Source: Sclerodactyla briareus
Lineage: Eukaryota; Echinodermata; Holothuroidea; Dendrochirotida; Sclerodactylidae
DNA length: 64,000 bases
Assembly: GCA_026419785.1 (NCBI GenBank)
Contig: JAODTK010005676.1
Location: forward strand, 62,001 to 126,000
Reading direction: 5' to 3'
The notes beneath the pieces were generated by a model, which was not told the DNA's origin, did no database searches, and saw only the letters and a list, made by a program, of their open reading frames with translations. Below are positions 35,955 to 48,719 of this stretch, in pieces; the first letter of the stretch is position 1, and every line of letters begins with the position of its first letter. Position numbers and translations under genes: made by a program.

Positions 35955-36615
35955 CCCTCCCCCCAGAAGGTTTCAGGAAATCCCACCCCCTGTTGACTAG
36001 TGATAATGGAAAAAAAAAACAGTAGAACAGAGTATTTAGCAAGTGGTCTAATATTACAGTGTAGTATAGGAAAACTTCGGTAGCCAGCAATGCTCCAAAA
36101 ATTTCTTGCTGTAGAAAATTATCCTGAAATGAATGCCCCCTCCTATGAGAATGTTAAGCCCCCTGGGAATTAATAAGAGATTATACGCATCACATACAAT
36201 GTACATCTCCCTCCTCCCCGTCTGATAGCTGATTAGACTCCTCACATCAGTGGTAGATACTAATCTTTCAATTTGTCCTTTGATTGAGGCATTGAGGGAA
36301 CTTCCTGCCGATGCGAAAAGGGCATTTAAACCTATATGGTCGGTAAGGTCGATTGAGGCTAGCAACCGCCTTATTTTGGCCAGCGTCTCAATCGATAACG
36401 TGAGGGATTCGTCCTGTATGATTCCCTACAGCATGAGAACTAAAAACGGAACCACTTCTCATGCTAAGAGGACTTGGGAAATATGTTGTAAGCTTTTCGA
36501 GTCCAACCCGGATTCCTCTTCAGCTCATGCCTAATGAGCGTTTGGCAGTCTGCTTATTAGCGCCCCCACAGAGTTAGGGGCCCCCAAACCCCCATCCCCC
36601 CTTCGGCAACCCGCT
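35955..36615. other. Gene-free stretch with a weak open frame
   Basis: A 94-codon open frame at 36250-36534 includes LPADAKRAFKPIW and has plausible splice-like neighbours, but no family was recognised. Not called as a gene. Confidence 0.35.
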
Positions 36616-36618
36616 CAA

Positions 36619-36708
36619 CGTACCCCATATTGGACCATGCACCTCACCCCCGCGCCATTGAACTCTGGCAATAACACAGTCCGGGTTGGCCACCCCATCG
36701 CTCTTCTC
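36619..36708 (+). repeat. Third copy of the repeat that bounds the G+C-rich island
   Basis: TACCCCATATTGGACCATGC and CCGGGTTGGCCACCCCATCG match the two ends of the repeat at 60718-60828 (same orientation) and 63481-63582 (opposite orientation). The middle is less alike. Confidence 0.6.
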
Positions 36709-36709
36709 A

Positions 36710-38440
36710 TTACCTAATCATTTTGCATAACCCTGACAGGATTATTTTCTAATAAAATGAAACAATCACTCTTGCACCACCACCCTCCCCTCCATTACTT
36801 TACCCCGAACACGGAATTGTATCAAGAATAGGCTTCAAAAATTGTTCACTTTTAGCACCAGCATGGTGTCAGTCATGCTTTACACCTCCCCCCTCTCCCT
36901 CCCATATAAAAAATAACAGGATATGCCCCTGTTTATCACACACACACACATACGCACGCATCCTACTTCACAGTGCAGGTGTATGTGTTCGGCAATTAAT
37001 CAAGCAATTTGCTAGCATCCGGTAATATCTGTACGGCCTGCCGGGTATGTGCTTCAATTTAGCGTAACACCGTGATGTGATTTCCTCTTGTATGAAATCA
37101 ATACCTCTCATTTCAAATATTGTGAGTTTTTATATGATCTCGTGTTTCAAGGAAATGGCAAATCGTAAATGTCATCTGTCTTTTGTTTTTCAATACAGAT
37201 ACAAATATGAATTTGCTGCAACCCTCCACCCAGAAATATTCAGGAGGATGGTAGGCTAGTCCAGTTCTGTTCATGGTCGCTAGGGTGTAATGGTTTTCAA
37301 CTTTTCTGCAATTAACAAAACTTATTAAACGTTTTATGAATTTCGTATAACATTTACTTCTTGACAATCTTCACATGATCACAGTACTTCAAGGAACTTT
37401 GGCCGTATCCATGACAGAGCTGCATTTCTATTCTTAACCAAATTGCTTACATACAAAGTTGAATTTTTTCACATGATCAACACTACTCCAAGGTCTTTTG
37501 CCTGACCAATGACAATGCTATAGTCCTACTAAGCTTGCCCAAATTAACGTACTGAAGTACAATTGCAGCTTGCATTGATGTTTCTTGTTTAGGAATGTAG
37601 TGAATTTTTTGTATTAGTCAAGATAATCTGATTTATATACATCCTCGTCTGTCCTGACTTGGTGGCAGAAACCGTCTGTCATAACTGTAACCTTTATTTA
37701 TGTCTCTGATCATCATGTGAAAAATGTGTGGCTAGACTGCTTCCCAATTCACAATTCCAAATAGGGGATACAGAGATTAAACTCACGGAAAAATTTAACA
37801 TCATGCTATGTTATCCTACGTGTATGTCAACATGTATTTGTCACACTAGGCTGCTCAAGTGCACTTAAACTTGGGTTCCCTAGATCCCTTGCAAAAGTTC
37901 TTTGCAAGCCCCAGGGTGGTAGGAGAGGAATACCGGATACAACAGGTTAGGAGGATACACTGGATATTCAGGAGTAAAATTCATGAAGAAAGGGACAACC
38001 TGACACATCTCTGGCTGGGAAGGAGAGGGGAGGGGGGAGGGGGGAGGGAAGGCAGCACAAGTCTGCAGCGTTAGATTGATATTTTTACTGTAGTCCATAG
38101 GAGAAGCATTGAATCTGAGCAATAGAAGGGTTCTCGTTGACAGGTGTGCATCTTGCTGCCGAAAATACGAAGAACGAAACACGTTCAAAAGTGGCTTGCT
38201 CTATAAAAACCAGGAAGAAGAAAGCCAATAGGCTTAGTGCTTCCTTGACTGTTTCTGTCAACCCAGGCCAGACACACGGACAAATGGGACGATAGTAAAG
38301 CTCATTATGGGCAACAGACGTGACAACTTTCCTATCTTTACCAACCAACAATAGGTTCCTGTACCATTGGTAAGAAAGCAAAACACACTAATTTCAAGGT
38401 TTAGACGTTGAACCTGGTAAACTTAGAGGCACTCCGCCGA
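36710..38440. other. Gene-free stretch
   Basis: A short CA tract lies near 36938. A possible acceptor at 37198 precedes a short frame (YKYEFAATLHPEIFRRM) but there is no donor. No gene called. Confidence 0.45.
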
Positions 38441-40299
38441 CCCCAAAATATTGGGGTTCATGTACTCCCCATAAAACAGATACACACCTAATTTCACCTG
38501 ACAGACTAACCGTTCTGGATTATCGTGTTTACAAGGGATTTCAGACTTGACCTCGGGTGACCTCAGACCTGACCCCAAAACAATAGGGTTCATGTCACTC
38601 ATCATGGGGAACCACACATACCAAGTATGAGCTTCATCCATCTGGGTGGGGTCGAGTTATCGTGATTTTACAATCAAATTGGGCAAAAATATCAAATTTT
38701 CAATTTCACGAATTTTCTATTTCTGACCACAGTTCACCCCGACCTGACAAAAACAAGAGGGTTCTGTACTCCCCATCCAGGACGCTATACACCTAATTTC
38801 ACTTGATCAGACCAACAATTCTGACTTATCGTGTTAACAAGTTTTTAGACTTTGACCTCTGGTGACCCATATGACCTCTGACCTGACCAAAACAATTAGG
38901 GTTCAGTACTACATCTGGAGAACACACATACCATTATGAGCTTCCCATCCATCCGGTGGGGTCCGCGTTATGGTGTTTACTAGCCAAAATGGTGAGCCAA
39001 AAATATCAAAATTTTCAAACAAAATTTTTCCATTTTGCTACCAAAATTCATCACTCCCGACCTGAACTAAAACATATGGTTCCTGTATTCCCATAATACA
39101 AGAAGCTATACACCTAATTTCAACTTGATCAGACCAACCATTCTTGACCTTACCGTGTTTACAAGTTTTTCAACAACTTTGACACTCTGGTGACTTCCAG
39201 AGACCATCTGAACCTGACCCCAAAAACATAGGGTTCATGTACTCATCATGGGGAAACACACTACCAAGGTTGAGCTTCATCCAACCTCCGGTGGGGTCGA
39301 TTTATCGGTGTTTACAAGCAAAAATGGCCAAAATATCAAATTTTCACAACATTTTTCCATTTTCTACCAAAATTCACTCCCGACCTGACTAAAAACAATA
39401 GGATGTCCTGGTACTTTCTTCCCATAAGAAGCTATACCACTAATTTCCACTTGATCAGACCACCATTCTGGACTGACGGTTTACAAAGGTTTGTCAGACT
39501 TTGACCTCTGGTGACCTCAGATGACCTCGACCTGACCCCAAAAACACCAATAGGGTTCATAATGTACTCATCATGGGAACACACCTACCAAGTATGACTT
39601 CATCCATCCCGGGTGGGTCGAGTTAATCGTGGTTACACAAAATTGGGCCAAAAATAAATCAAACAAATTTTCCACAAATTTTCCATTTCTTTCTAACCAA
39701 ATTCCGGTCCCCACCTGAGCTAACACAATAAGATTCCTGTACTTCCCATAAGAACGCTATACCCCTATTCAAACATTTGAATCAGACCAACCCATTCTGG
39801 ACTTACCGGTTTACAAGGTTTTCATGACTTTGACCTCTGGTGACCTCAGATGACCTCTGATCCTGACCCAAAAACAATAGGGGTTCATGTACTCATCATG
39901 GGGAACCCACCTACCAAGTATGACCCCCCCTTCATCCATCCGGGTGGGGTCGAGTTATCGTGTTTACAAAGCCAAAATTGCCCAAAATATCAAATTTTCA
40001 ACAAATTTTCCATTTTCTAACCAAACTTCACTCCATTCACACCTCCCGACCTGAACCACAAACAAAGGGTTCCTGTACTCCCCATAAGAAGGTATAACCC
40101 TATTTTCACTTGATCAGACCAACCATCTGGACTTATCTTGTTTACAAGGTTCACCAGACTTTTGACCTCTGGTGACCTCAGACGTTCTCTGACCTGACCC
40201 CAAAAAATTAGGGTTCATGTACTCATCATGGGTACACACCTACCAAGTATGAGCCTGAACCTAACTCAAACCCTTATCAAGTTTATCGTGTTTACAAGC
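38441..40299. repeat. Dimeric satellite array, about 5.5 dimers
   Basis: Two related half-units alternate. Half-unit A contains AGGGTTCATGTACTCATCAT, CCATCCGGGTGGGGTCGAGT and a TTTTCCATTTTCTA-like tract. Half-unit B contains AGGGTTCCTGTACTCCCCAT, TTTCACTTGATCAGACCA and TTTGACCTCTGGTGACCTCA. A half-units begin near 38585, 38897, 39230, 39551, 39880 and 40210, so the dimer period is about 310-333 bases. Both halves share GACCTGAC-CAAAAACAATAG and ATCGTGTTTACAAG, so they arose from one ancestral unit. Units differ by many one- or two-base indels. Confidence 0.95.
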
Positions 40300-40307
40300 T
40301 GGCGTCC

Positions 40308-40326
40308 ACACACACATACACACACA

Positions 40327-40360
<34 letters not shown>

Positions 40361-40361
40361 C
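40308..40361. repeat. CA/TG microsatellite
   Basis: CA repeats directly after the last satellite unit. Confidence 0.9.
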
Positions 40362-40689
40362 ATGACTGCATAGATTCCTCTGACTTTCGTCAAGGAATAA
40401 AACTAGAGCGCCAATTGTGCTGTAGCTCCAACTGCGCAACTGCACAAATGACAAGACGAATGTACAAATATTCGTTGGTATATGTTCAAGTCATGAGGCC
40501 AAGGAGGCAGTCTGAAGCAATGGCTTCTTGTGCTTTGACAATGATCTTCATCTGGGGCGAAAAGGTCTTAGCAGTCACTGAACAACCATTGTTAATCACT
40601 TTAGTCAACATTCAATGGAGAAAGCTGAATAAGAGAACAAAAACATTTCACACAATGGCATATTGTGCCCTTAAAATGACCTCTGATGT

Positions 40690-41150
40690 GTGACCTTCAG
40701 AAATCACATCAGTGAACATTTGGGTCCAAGTTTGGTCAACATCTGTCGAAGAACGACTATTTCGCTTGTTTTCACTCAGATGTTACTACTACTTACTACT
40801 GCTTCAATTCTAAAAACACTATATGATATTGTATCCAACATCTGCAAACAAGCCTGAAAAGAGCACCTCCAATAAAACATATGACACAGTTCAAGAAAAT
40901 CTAATTACTTTGTAGAGGAGATACATTTTGAAATTTTATACCTAATGGCCTATATTGCCTCTTGACTTCCACCAAGGCAACATGTCTCATGGGTCCATTA
41001 AAAGTGTGTCCAAGTTTTGGTTGACAATCTGTCACAGAAAAAAGACAAAAATGACTGTTTGGGGGGTCCATTAGAACATTGTTGACACACTGGATAGAGT
41101 AGATAGGCTGTAGGGCCCAAGTGGGTACTAGAGCAAAAACAATAGCCAAT
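40690..41150. repeat. Dispersed repeat, copy 1
   Basis: Resembles 48720-49110. Shared phrases include GTTCAAGAAAATCTAAT against GTTCAAGACAATCTAAT, TTTGTAGAGGAGA against TTTGTAGGAGAAGA, and GTCCAAGTTTGGTCAACATC-like text. Class unknown. Confidence 0.55.
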
Positions 41151-41416
41151 TGTATGACTTTCCATCATTATGATAAGCATCAGCACCTGTAGAGGAGAGA
41201 AAACATTTTGCGGGAATGCACATGATGGCGTGGGAAGTGGTAAAGGGAGTATCATTTGTGCAATAAATTGGACTGCGTCAGAGCGGTTGGGCGACGTCCA
41301 CTTTTTATTATTCAAGATTTTAATCAGACGATCATGGTGCCGAATTCATATGTATTCTGTATCAGGCACTAGAAAGTTATTGTGTATACACTATTCAATT
41401 CAGTTCGTTGAATAAT

Positions 41417-41430
41417 CCAAGATGGCGGTC
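41417..41430 (+). promoter_or_regulatory. YY1-like site
   Basis: CCAAGATGGCGGTC matches the known YY1 consensus (AAGATGGCGGC core) at all but the last base. In animal housekeeping promoters this motif often lies just after the transcription start. No start site or exon could be placed beside it; the ATG in the motif opens an eight-codon frame. Confidence 0.3.
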
Positions 41431-43800
41431 TGTAGAGTGGTGGGGTGACGCCCACATTCGAACTCCGAGATTTTGTAAGGCGAACACGTGTACTAAGTCA
41501 AAGAGAAGGGATAGGGCTTTGAACTTCACTTCCCCAATGCCTGTTTGGCAGCCGTTCAGTGATCTTTGCAGAATGTGCAAGGTTATCACTGCATTGCACA
41601 AATTATCACATCCTATAAATTTATGTACGATAAAAGTTAAAATATTTCTAACTCGACAGCCGATAAAGTTTATGCTCGTATCAAACAAGTGTGAACAGCC
41701 CTTTAGGCCCCATTCCATACTCATTGTGGACAAAGTCTTTAGCTGAAGACCGGCGTTACAGCCGTTGTTCAACGTTCATACTTTCCGTTTCTATTGTTTA
41801 CTGCATAACCTTTCAAGAAATATTTCATCCGGCTGTTGAGACAGGGGTGTGTTTGATTTTGTTTTCTCGTCTCGCCTCATTCATTCATGTGACGATAGAC
41901 TCTATAAACCAATCGGTGTTCTCATTACGGAACAGTCTTCTCGTACGTCGGCAATAGCAGGCTAGTGTGGCCCAGTCTGGGAGGCTGTCGGTTATATGTG
42001 TTATATTTGACTAGTGGAAATTGTAGCAGTAGGCCTATATGGGCTTTGTCATCCCACTATTTTAGCAATCGAATATGTCCCACTCTATTAGCCACTGGCA
42101 TGTATGGCACTGACTTTATTCACCTCGTTTATCAGCGATTGTTCCGTCGCTGTCGAGCGAATGCAGGGCGGGACTAGTTGGGCGAGCAACGTCAATATTG
42201 ATGCACAATCTTTTTTTGTTTTTTTAATTAAATTAGGGAAACGGCCATGCTGCGGAGAGTTACTTGAATGATCTGATGTACATTGCTTAGACAACCTCCA
42301 TCCTAGTTTTGGCATACATTAGATGGATTCCCCTTCCGAAGCACTCAAATCGTGCCGGGGATACCAAACAGGCCACAATACGCCGTGCAGAGCTGTAAAA
42401 CAGTTGCTTCAAATGCTTCAAATGTATACTTCTCAGATAAATCTCATTGTCAATATTGTAAAAGTATGTAATTGAACAGTTTCTGTAAATATAAGACCAA
42501 AAATACGGAGGCGACTTTCGCGGATCGATAGGGTTGATTTCATCCATAACAACGTGTGTGGGTAATGATGACGTCACCTGGATCGTAATGAGCAGAATCC
42601 TATTTCGGTGCGAATCTGCAAACAAAGTCATGGAGGACAATATGGTACTAGTCGATTGTGGTATATACTAAAGAATTATAGCCCCCTCTATTTTAGGTAC
42701 GGCTTCTTCATATCACAGTGCTGCTTTTAGCAGGCTATCAGTACGGGTAGTAAATGGTTGTGATTACAACTTAAGTAAAGTGAGGAAAGGGCCCAAGCCT
42801 CCGAAGATATTGCCCCAAGTCATGTAGGATAGATCTAATACAGTAAGATTTATCATCAGATGATTCAAGCAGTGACCAGTAACTTGATGAGCCATCGGTG
42901 CGAATCACTTTACACTGCCACATGACTGCGCATCAATGTTACATCAACTCGGGTTAACAGTTTTCAATGGAGTACCACGTCCATTCCTGAAGAAAAAAAT
43001 GTGAACAATGAGAATAATCTTGCTAATGAGATTAAACAGTAAAATACATGAAATAGGCTATTATGCAGCTTTATTAGTCAAATCTGTACCCAAAATATGA
43101 TCAGGTTGTGCACCAACCGGAGATACCACATACACATCAAATAGAAGAAATCAGTCTTACAGTCCGATGATCGTGACACGGAAGCTGAGCAAAAATTGAA
43201 ACGTAAAAGGAACCATAATCACCAGGTTTCAGAGATTAGTGGAAATTATTGCAAATAGAGCATTGAAGGCCGTACACTGACCTGGGATCTTTGTTTAAAA
43301 TTTTTGGGACTGGAGGTTAAACATTTAGACAACTTAATTAACACATTTTACGCTGAAAAATCATAATCAGTACAGTTACAAATTCCTGCACCTATGTAAT
43401 CAATAAAATAACCTTTCACCTATAGTTCATCGTAATCTTTGCTAACGACCCCTTGAACAATAAGTACATAAAATAGGGCTAGTTACCTACCAAATAAGTG
43501 AAATTTTTAACAAATTATCCAGATCTTTATACCCCACTACTTACTACATACCAAAAGTGGCTATTCAGACTCCTGCTGTGATGGAGATATCTATACTTGC
43601 ATGCTCTTACTTATTTCTACTTGTAGGAGGACTGCTAGAGATTCAGCTACAAAACAGGTCATCTAGTTGGAAGTCCTGGACCCCCCACATATTCCTCCCT
43701 GTTTTGCTGCATACTGAATAGAACAATCTAGTTGCTGGAATGTATCCGGAATCAGGCTAAAAAAAGTTCGCTTTGGATGTGTCACCAGGGGGGATCAAGG
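41431..43800. other. Gene-free stretch
   Basis: Frames of 112 codons (41408-41746, plus) and 125 codons (41395-41772, minus) overlap each other on opposite strands, and neither shows a known domain. No repeat family was recognised. This is one of the least repeat-like parts of the window. Confidence 0.4.
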
Positions 43801-43849
43801 ATTTTTGGGTAGAGGGGGCGCCAAAAAAAGATGAGGGGTTTTAGCACCA

Positions 43850-43986
43850 TCTAAGCGGAGAAACACCAAGGGTTGGGTTGTAGCGTGCAAGAAATTTTGT
43901 CGTTTTACAGCCCCCGATTGCAGGAAGGAAACGGGAAAGGAGCCTGGGGGTCATTGGCAGTAAGCAAACTCCCTAACAGGTAACAT
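43850..43986. repeat. 205 bp minisatellite, isolated left unit
   Basis: A decayed unit with GTCGTTTTACAG, CCCGATTGCAGGAA and GGCAGTAAGCAAACTCCCTA, matching the array at 45254-46270. It has been cut off from the array by the LINE between them. Confidence 0.7.
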
Positions 43987-45253
43987 TATCATAATCATCA
44001 TAAACAGTTTTAAGTCAATGGTCCATGCTGGCATGGGTTAGACGGGGTAATCTGACGGCAGGCCCACTTCCACTCTACCTATTCTGTGCGATGAGCACGG
44101 TCTCTACCAATTACTACTAGATCACTACGAACAACCTCCCTCCCAGGTCTTCGTGGCTACCTCTACCACGCCGACCTGTTACCTTGAATCCTAGACTTCT
44201 TTACACAGTTATCATCCTGCATTCTGTCGACGTGGCCAAAACCTCAATCTGCGACTCTGGACACACGCGCTGATTTTAGCAAGGTCCAAGCGGTCTCTCA
44301 GCTCATCAGAAGGCTTCCTATCCTCAAGGGCACAACCGCACATCCATCTAACCTTTCTCATATCATTTCTGTCAATTCTAGGTCAAGTCCATCTTCTTTC
44401 ACTGCCCGGTCCACTGCCATAAGCTAACGCTCCTACCAAGCCTCCAAATCCTCCTTTCAATGATGTGAGAACCCTAGAGGTAGCAATGGCAAAAGCTCTC
44501 CAACTTCTTCCAGCCACTTCTAATTCTAGCCACTGAACATGACCCTGCCCCACCTGCAGCACTAAAAAAGCCATATCACTAAAACAAAACGTATCTACAA
44601 CCCCTCCAGGGGATCCCAGCCAACCACCCATGTTCTCTGGCTCTCAAAAAACCGATCTAACTTCACCTGTGGCCACTTTTTTACACTACAAAATCTAAAA
44701 CGCATTCAAACTACACCTTACACCACTACACTCTTGTGTGCACCCAGTGTTTGCAATTTGCATAAGATAGAATTACTGCCAACACCCTTGCTACAATAGA
44801 GCAGGGCCATTGCCAGAGGCTAACACTGGGGCACCATCAGACTACTGACGCATACTTTAGTGCGTTCCTCATGGTTCACCTTTAAGTCCTTTACTCTCTA
44901 ATACCATTCTCCATCATGATTTCACAGTTAACTCCCCCTCCTACTCTCCTCGATCCGCACAAGAGCATCTTCCATACAGAACTCCCAATGGCAACCAGTT
45001 CGAATTCACAGCAAAGCTTCAAAGACCATGATGAACAACAGGGGCTCAGCACCGAACCATTGGTGCACGCCAACCTTCAGGTCAAAAGTGTCACTGTAAG
45101 AACCGGTTAACCGTACACAGCTTCTAGCATTCTCCTACAAAGACCTACCAACCGAGACAAGCCATTCCTCAACACTCTAGTCACGCCATTGCCCACCAAA
45201 TTACCTTCCGTGGGACCCTATTGAAAGCTTTCTCCAAGTCAATTGTCAATAAA
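43987..45253 (-). mobile_element. LINE, 5'-truncated, inserted in a minisatellite
   Basis: The minus-strand remnant starts in the reverse transcriptase: IDLEKAFNRVPRKVIWW, where the usual catalytic Asp of the A motif is Asn. VGVHQWFGAEPLLFIMVFEA follows, where the family normally has GVHQGSVLSPLLF, then CMEDALV in place of YADD. Next comes a zinc-finger-like block with CSKGVGSNSILC and then RWMCGCALEDRKPSDEL. The final DDNCVKKSRIQG and PRRPGREVVRSDL match the RGRPRKTW-DL end. The 3' tail, AACCCATGCCAGCATGGACC followed by GATGATTATGATAATG, is at the left. Frames are broken repeatedly. The clade is not firm (RTE- or CR1-like). Confidence 0.85.
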
Positions 45254-46270
45254 TTCCCGAATTTTTTATTTCAAAGAAAAGTCTTGAAGGAACTGATCAA
45301 TCTTTATTCCTAAATTAGGGGCCACCGCGGTGGTGAAGCGTAGGAGACAAAAAAAATAAGTTTTACAGACCCCCAGAATGAAGGGAACGGCATTTCCCGA
45401 TTCGTATATGGCAGTAAGCAACGTACCTCTAAAATTTGCAATACATTAGAATCATATTTCTAGAATAAGTTCTTGAAGGAAAACTGATCGATGGTATTCC
45501 TTAACAATTCGGGCCAGGGCCGCCACCATAAGTGGACGCGTAGGGTTACAAGGGAAATTTTCGTTGACAGACCCCTCAGATTGAAGGGAAACGGCAATGC
45601 CCGCGCTTGTATGGAAGTGAGCAAACGTCTTCTAAAATGGGCAATAATTTTCAGAATTTGTATTTCAAGAAAGTAACGTTCTTGAAGGAACTGATCAATT
45701 GTTATTCCTTACAATTTCGGGCCAGCCGCCACCATCAGTGGACGCGTAGGGTACGAGGGAATTTTCATTTTACAGACCCCTCAGATTGCAGGAAACGGCA
45801 ATTCCGTGCGCTGTATGGCATTGAGGCAACGTCTCTAAAAATTGGCCATAATTTTTCAGAATTTGTATTTCAAGAAAACGTTCTTAAGGACTAACTCGTG
45901 TTTATTCCCCTTACAATTTGGGCCAGCATCAGTGGTCGCGTATAGTACAAGGAATTTTGTGCCTTACGAATCCCCAGATTGCCGGGAACGGTACTTCCCA
46001 TGTCTTATGGCCATAAGCAACATCCCCAAAAGTGACAATAAATTTTCTGAAATGTTATCTCACGAAACACTCTTGAAGGAATTGATTTACGTTTATTATT
46101 ACAGATCGCGCCACCATCAGTTGACGTGAACCGTACAAGAAAATAGTCCGTACAGATACCCCCCCCCCCCAGCTGGCAGGGAGCGGCACTCCCGCGACTT
46201 ATGGCATATGCAATCTGAAATTGACAGTAAAGTTCCAAAAACTGATCAATTGTTAATCCGTACCGTGCTC
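45254..46270. repeat. 205 bp minisatellite, main array (about 5 units)
   Basis: Units begin near 45319, 45512, 45719, 45921 and 46103 with a GGGCCAGCCGCCACCATCAG-like start, followed by GTGGACGCGTAGGGTAC, TTTACAGACCCCTCAGATTG, AACGGCAATTCCC and TTCTTGAAGGAACTGATCAA. Overlapping open frames across the array are products of the repeat. Divergence rises toward the right. Confidence 0.9.
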
Positions 46271-48715
46271 ATCGTGGTCTCCATTCCTAGCATAGCCATG
46301 TCTTAGAGATATTCCATCGAGGACCCATCCCATTGTGTGGGACTGCCTTTAGATTGAAAATTTGCTTGAACATCACTGTCATGGAAAATGTGTGCATTTT
46401 TCGGGACATTTGATTAAAGAATTGAGCCGTCAGCAGACAATTTGGTCCTTTTTCTGCCCTCAAATTCTTCGTCCAAATTCTCATGTCTCAGAATGGTTTG
46501 GCCCCTCTCCGCGCCTGTATAGTTTCCATACGTCAATCACGTAACCTCCAACTAATTTGCACGATCCCCTGCCTCCCTTTTGGGTTTCGTTACAGATCGC
46601 TTTCATCCTCTATAAAAACAGCACTCCGCTGGCAAAGCCAATCTTAACAATAAAGATCAGAAGTACACTAAACTGAATGTGCATTGGTAATAAATGGCAG
46701 TTTGGATTTCGGGGATTGGTTTAAGGGGAGGGGTGGGGGGTGCAACATGAATCAAACCAAATTCTCCTCGGGTCCTACTGTATGTTCACCACACTTGCCG
46801 ATGACGCGTATGGACAAAAATCATATTTGCAGAATGCTGACAAGTTATTGGTGGGCCTACTGTATTATACATTAACGAACATATAGGATACAGCGCACGC
46901 ATCGCGATTTTTTTTTGCATTTCAGCCTTTTCAACATAATATTTAAGCAATTTAATAAAACTTTGAGTTACGTTTGTGTTATGGCGTACTGTACATATGA
47001 TAAAAAAAAAAAACCTTCTCCAGATTTTTCAGGGGCACGCGCGGGTGTAGCCCCCCCCCCCCCTGGATCCGCGCCTGGTCCACCATATCAACTAAGAAGA
47101 AGAAGCCTCGGTAGTGAATGGGAAGTTCCTATTACACTACATTGCCTAAATTATTCGAAGGGAGGCGGAGAAGAGTCTGACATTATTTGTCCTTTTTGAC
47201 AAGTTGCGATCGTAATCACTTACTAAGATCCGACCAGGGCCACTAGTTGATGGCTGGTTTCCCTAGCTGTAATAAATCAATACGAAAGTAAACATCCTGA
47301 CACAATGGATTGGAAACTACTTTAATGAGACAGAAGTTAAGGAATGCTGATGGCCTATATAATTTAAACAATTGTCTGTATCCGTCTGACACTTTCTGAT
47401 GTTAACATGGGTTATTAGAAAAATTACGTAAAAAATTCAGAACCGTTCCAATGCTCTCCCACGTCAACCCCACACGGGTTCGTATGCTACTTTGACTGTC
47501 TGTAGTAATCGTAATAAGTAGGCCTAGTACTTAACAGTATTATATAAGGCCTTATAACGTTCACACTACGAAGTACAGAAACCCTCTGCCTCAACCCTTC
47601 GCTGCAAATTGCTCTCCAAATCCTTGGGTTCAATAATCTATTGTTCCACTCTTTCCGCTGTACATCACATCTCACTATTAGAAGAGTAGTACATATGATG
47701 TCGTAGAATGAGAAATATCAAGTTCACTTCGAGTGACTACTGCGCTAATCGCTCGCTCCGGCTGTACGAACGTTGGCAGTCGGTATCTACAGTATAATGG
47801 TCTCTGTCATTGACGTACCCTTAAGATTAATCTCCTTGCTCTAAGATTCCAATAGCGAAATAGCAGAGAAATGCACTCAATGGTCAAGTAGGGGTTTACA
47901 AGTATATTATAAGATCGATCGACTCTTCAAATGATGAATTCAAGAAGATTAAAGATTTCCCCGGCCGTCCCGTCGCTGACAATCCGCATCCTAGAACCTG
48001 GCTAGAACGCGGACACACTGATGCAGTACTTAACTGATGTATGCATCCCTATGCAGCTCCATACTAAATCATCGCTATCACAAGTTACAAACTTGAAGCA
48101 ACAATAATGCTACGATGAAGGTCAGTGTCAAAAGCGAGACTAAATCCCTCATTCGGCCATGTTGTGTAAGTACTCACTCTTAATTGGCCCATTTCGCTGA
48201 ATAATCATTCCACCCCGAATTAGTTCCGCGAAACTGTTCTATTATCGTGTTGCTAAGGTTGGATCGGAAAACAGTGTCGGGACTAACCGGTATAATATAC
48301 AGCAGATATTGCGAGGTAAGATCTTATGGTCGTTCGTTCGAATGGTGACTTTGTAATTACGGATAGAGTGAATACAAAGGTACAAAGGCTTCAAAGGTTA
48401 TAGGAAACAATAACAAACCACCGTTTTTTGTCCGCTCTACGTGGTATATACGGTATATACGAGGTTGAAGAATGCGGCATAGATTGGACGAGTCAGATTA
48501 CGAGTGAATTATGGGAGAAAGAAAAGGATCATGGGAAATATGTCAAATATGCCATGGAATCAACCTTAAACTACCTCAAATAACATGGAGTGGAAATTTT
48601 GGGTGTCATGAAGAAGAACTTTTAGAGAAACATAGAAGACAATTGAGAACAGTCCAATACTACTTATAGCAGAAAAGCATTCTGTAGATCTAAACAAAAT
48701 AGTCCCTTATATTCT
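46271..48715. other. Gene-free stretch with one solitary transposon-like end
   Basis: At 47049-47080 a C run is followed by CTGGATCCGCGCCTG, which on the other strand reads CAGGCGCGGATCCAGGGGG, an end shared by many hAT-like elements. The opposite end was not found. Otherwise nothing recognised. Confidence 0.4.
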
Positions 48716-48719
48716 TCAA

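Noticed and set aside
37199-37260. Short exon-like piece after a good acceptor
   Set aside because: No donor, only about 20 codons, and no recognised family.
41395-41772. Open frames of 112 and 125 codons on opposite strands
   Set aside because: They cover the same DNA, so at most one could be real; neither has a known domain or splice context.
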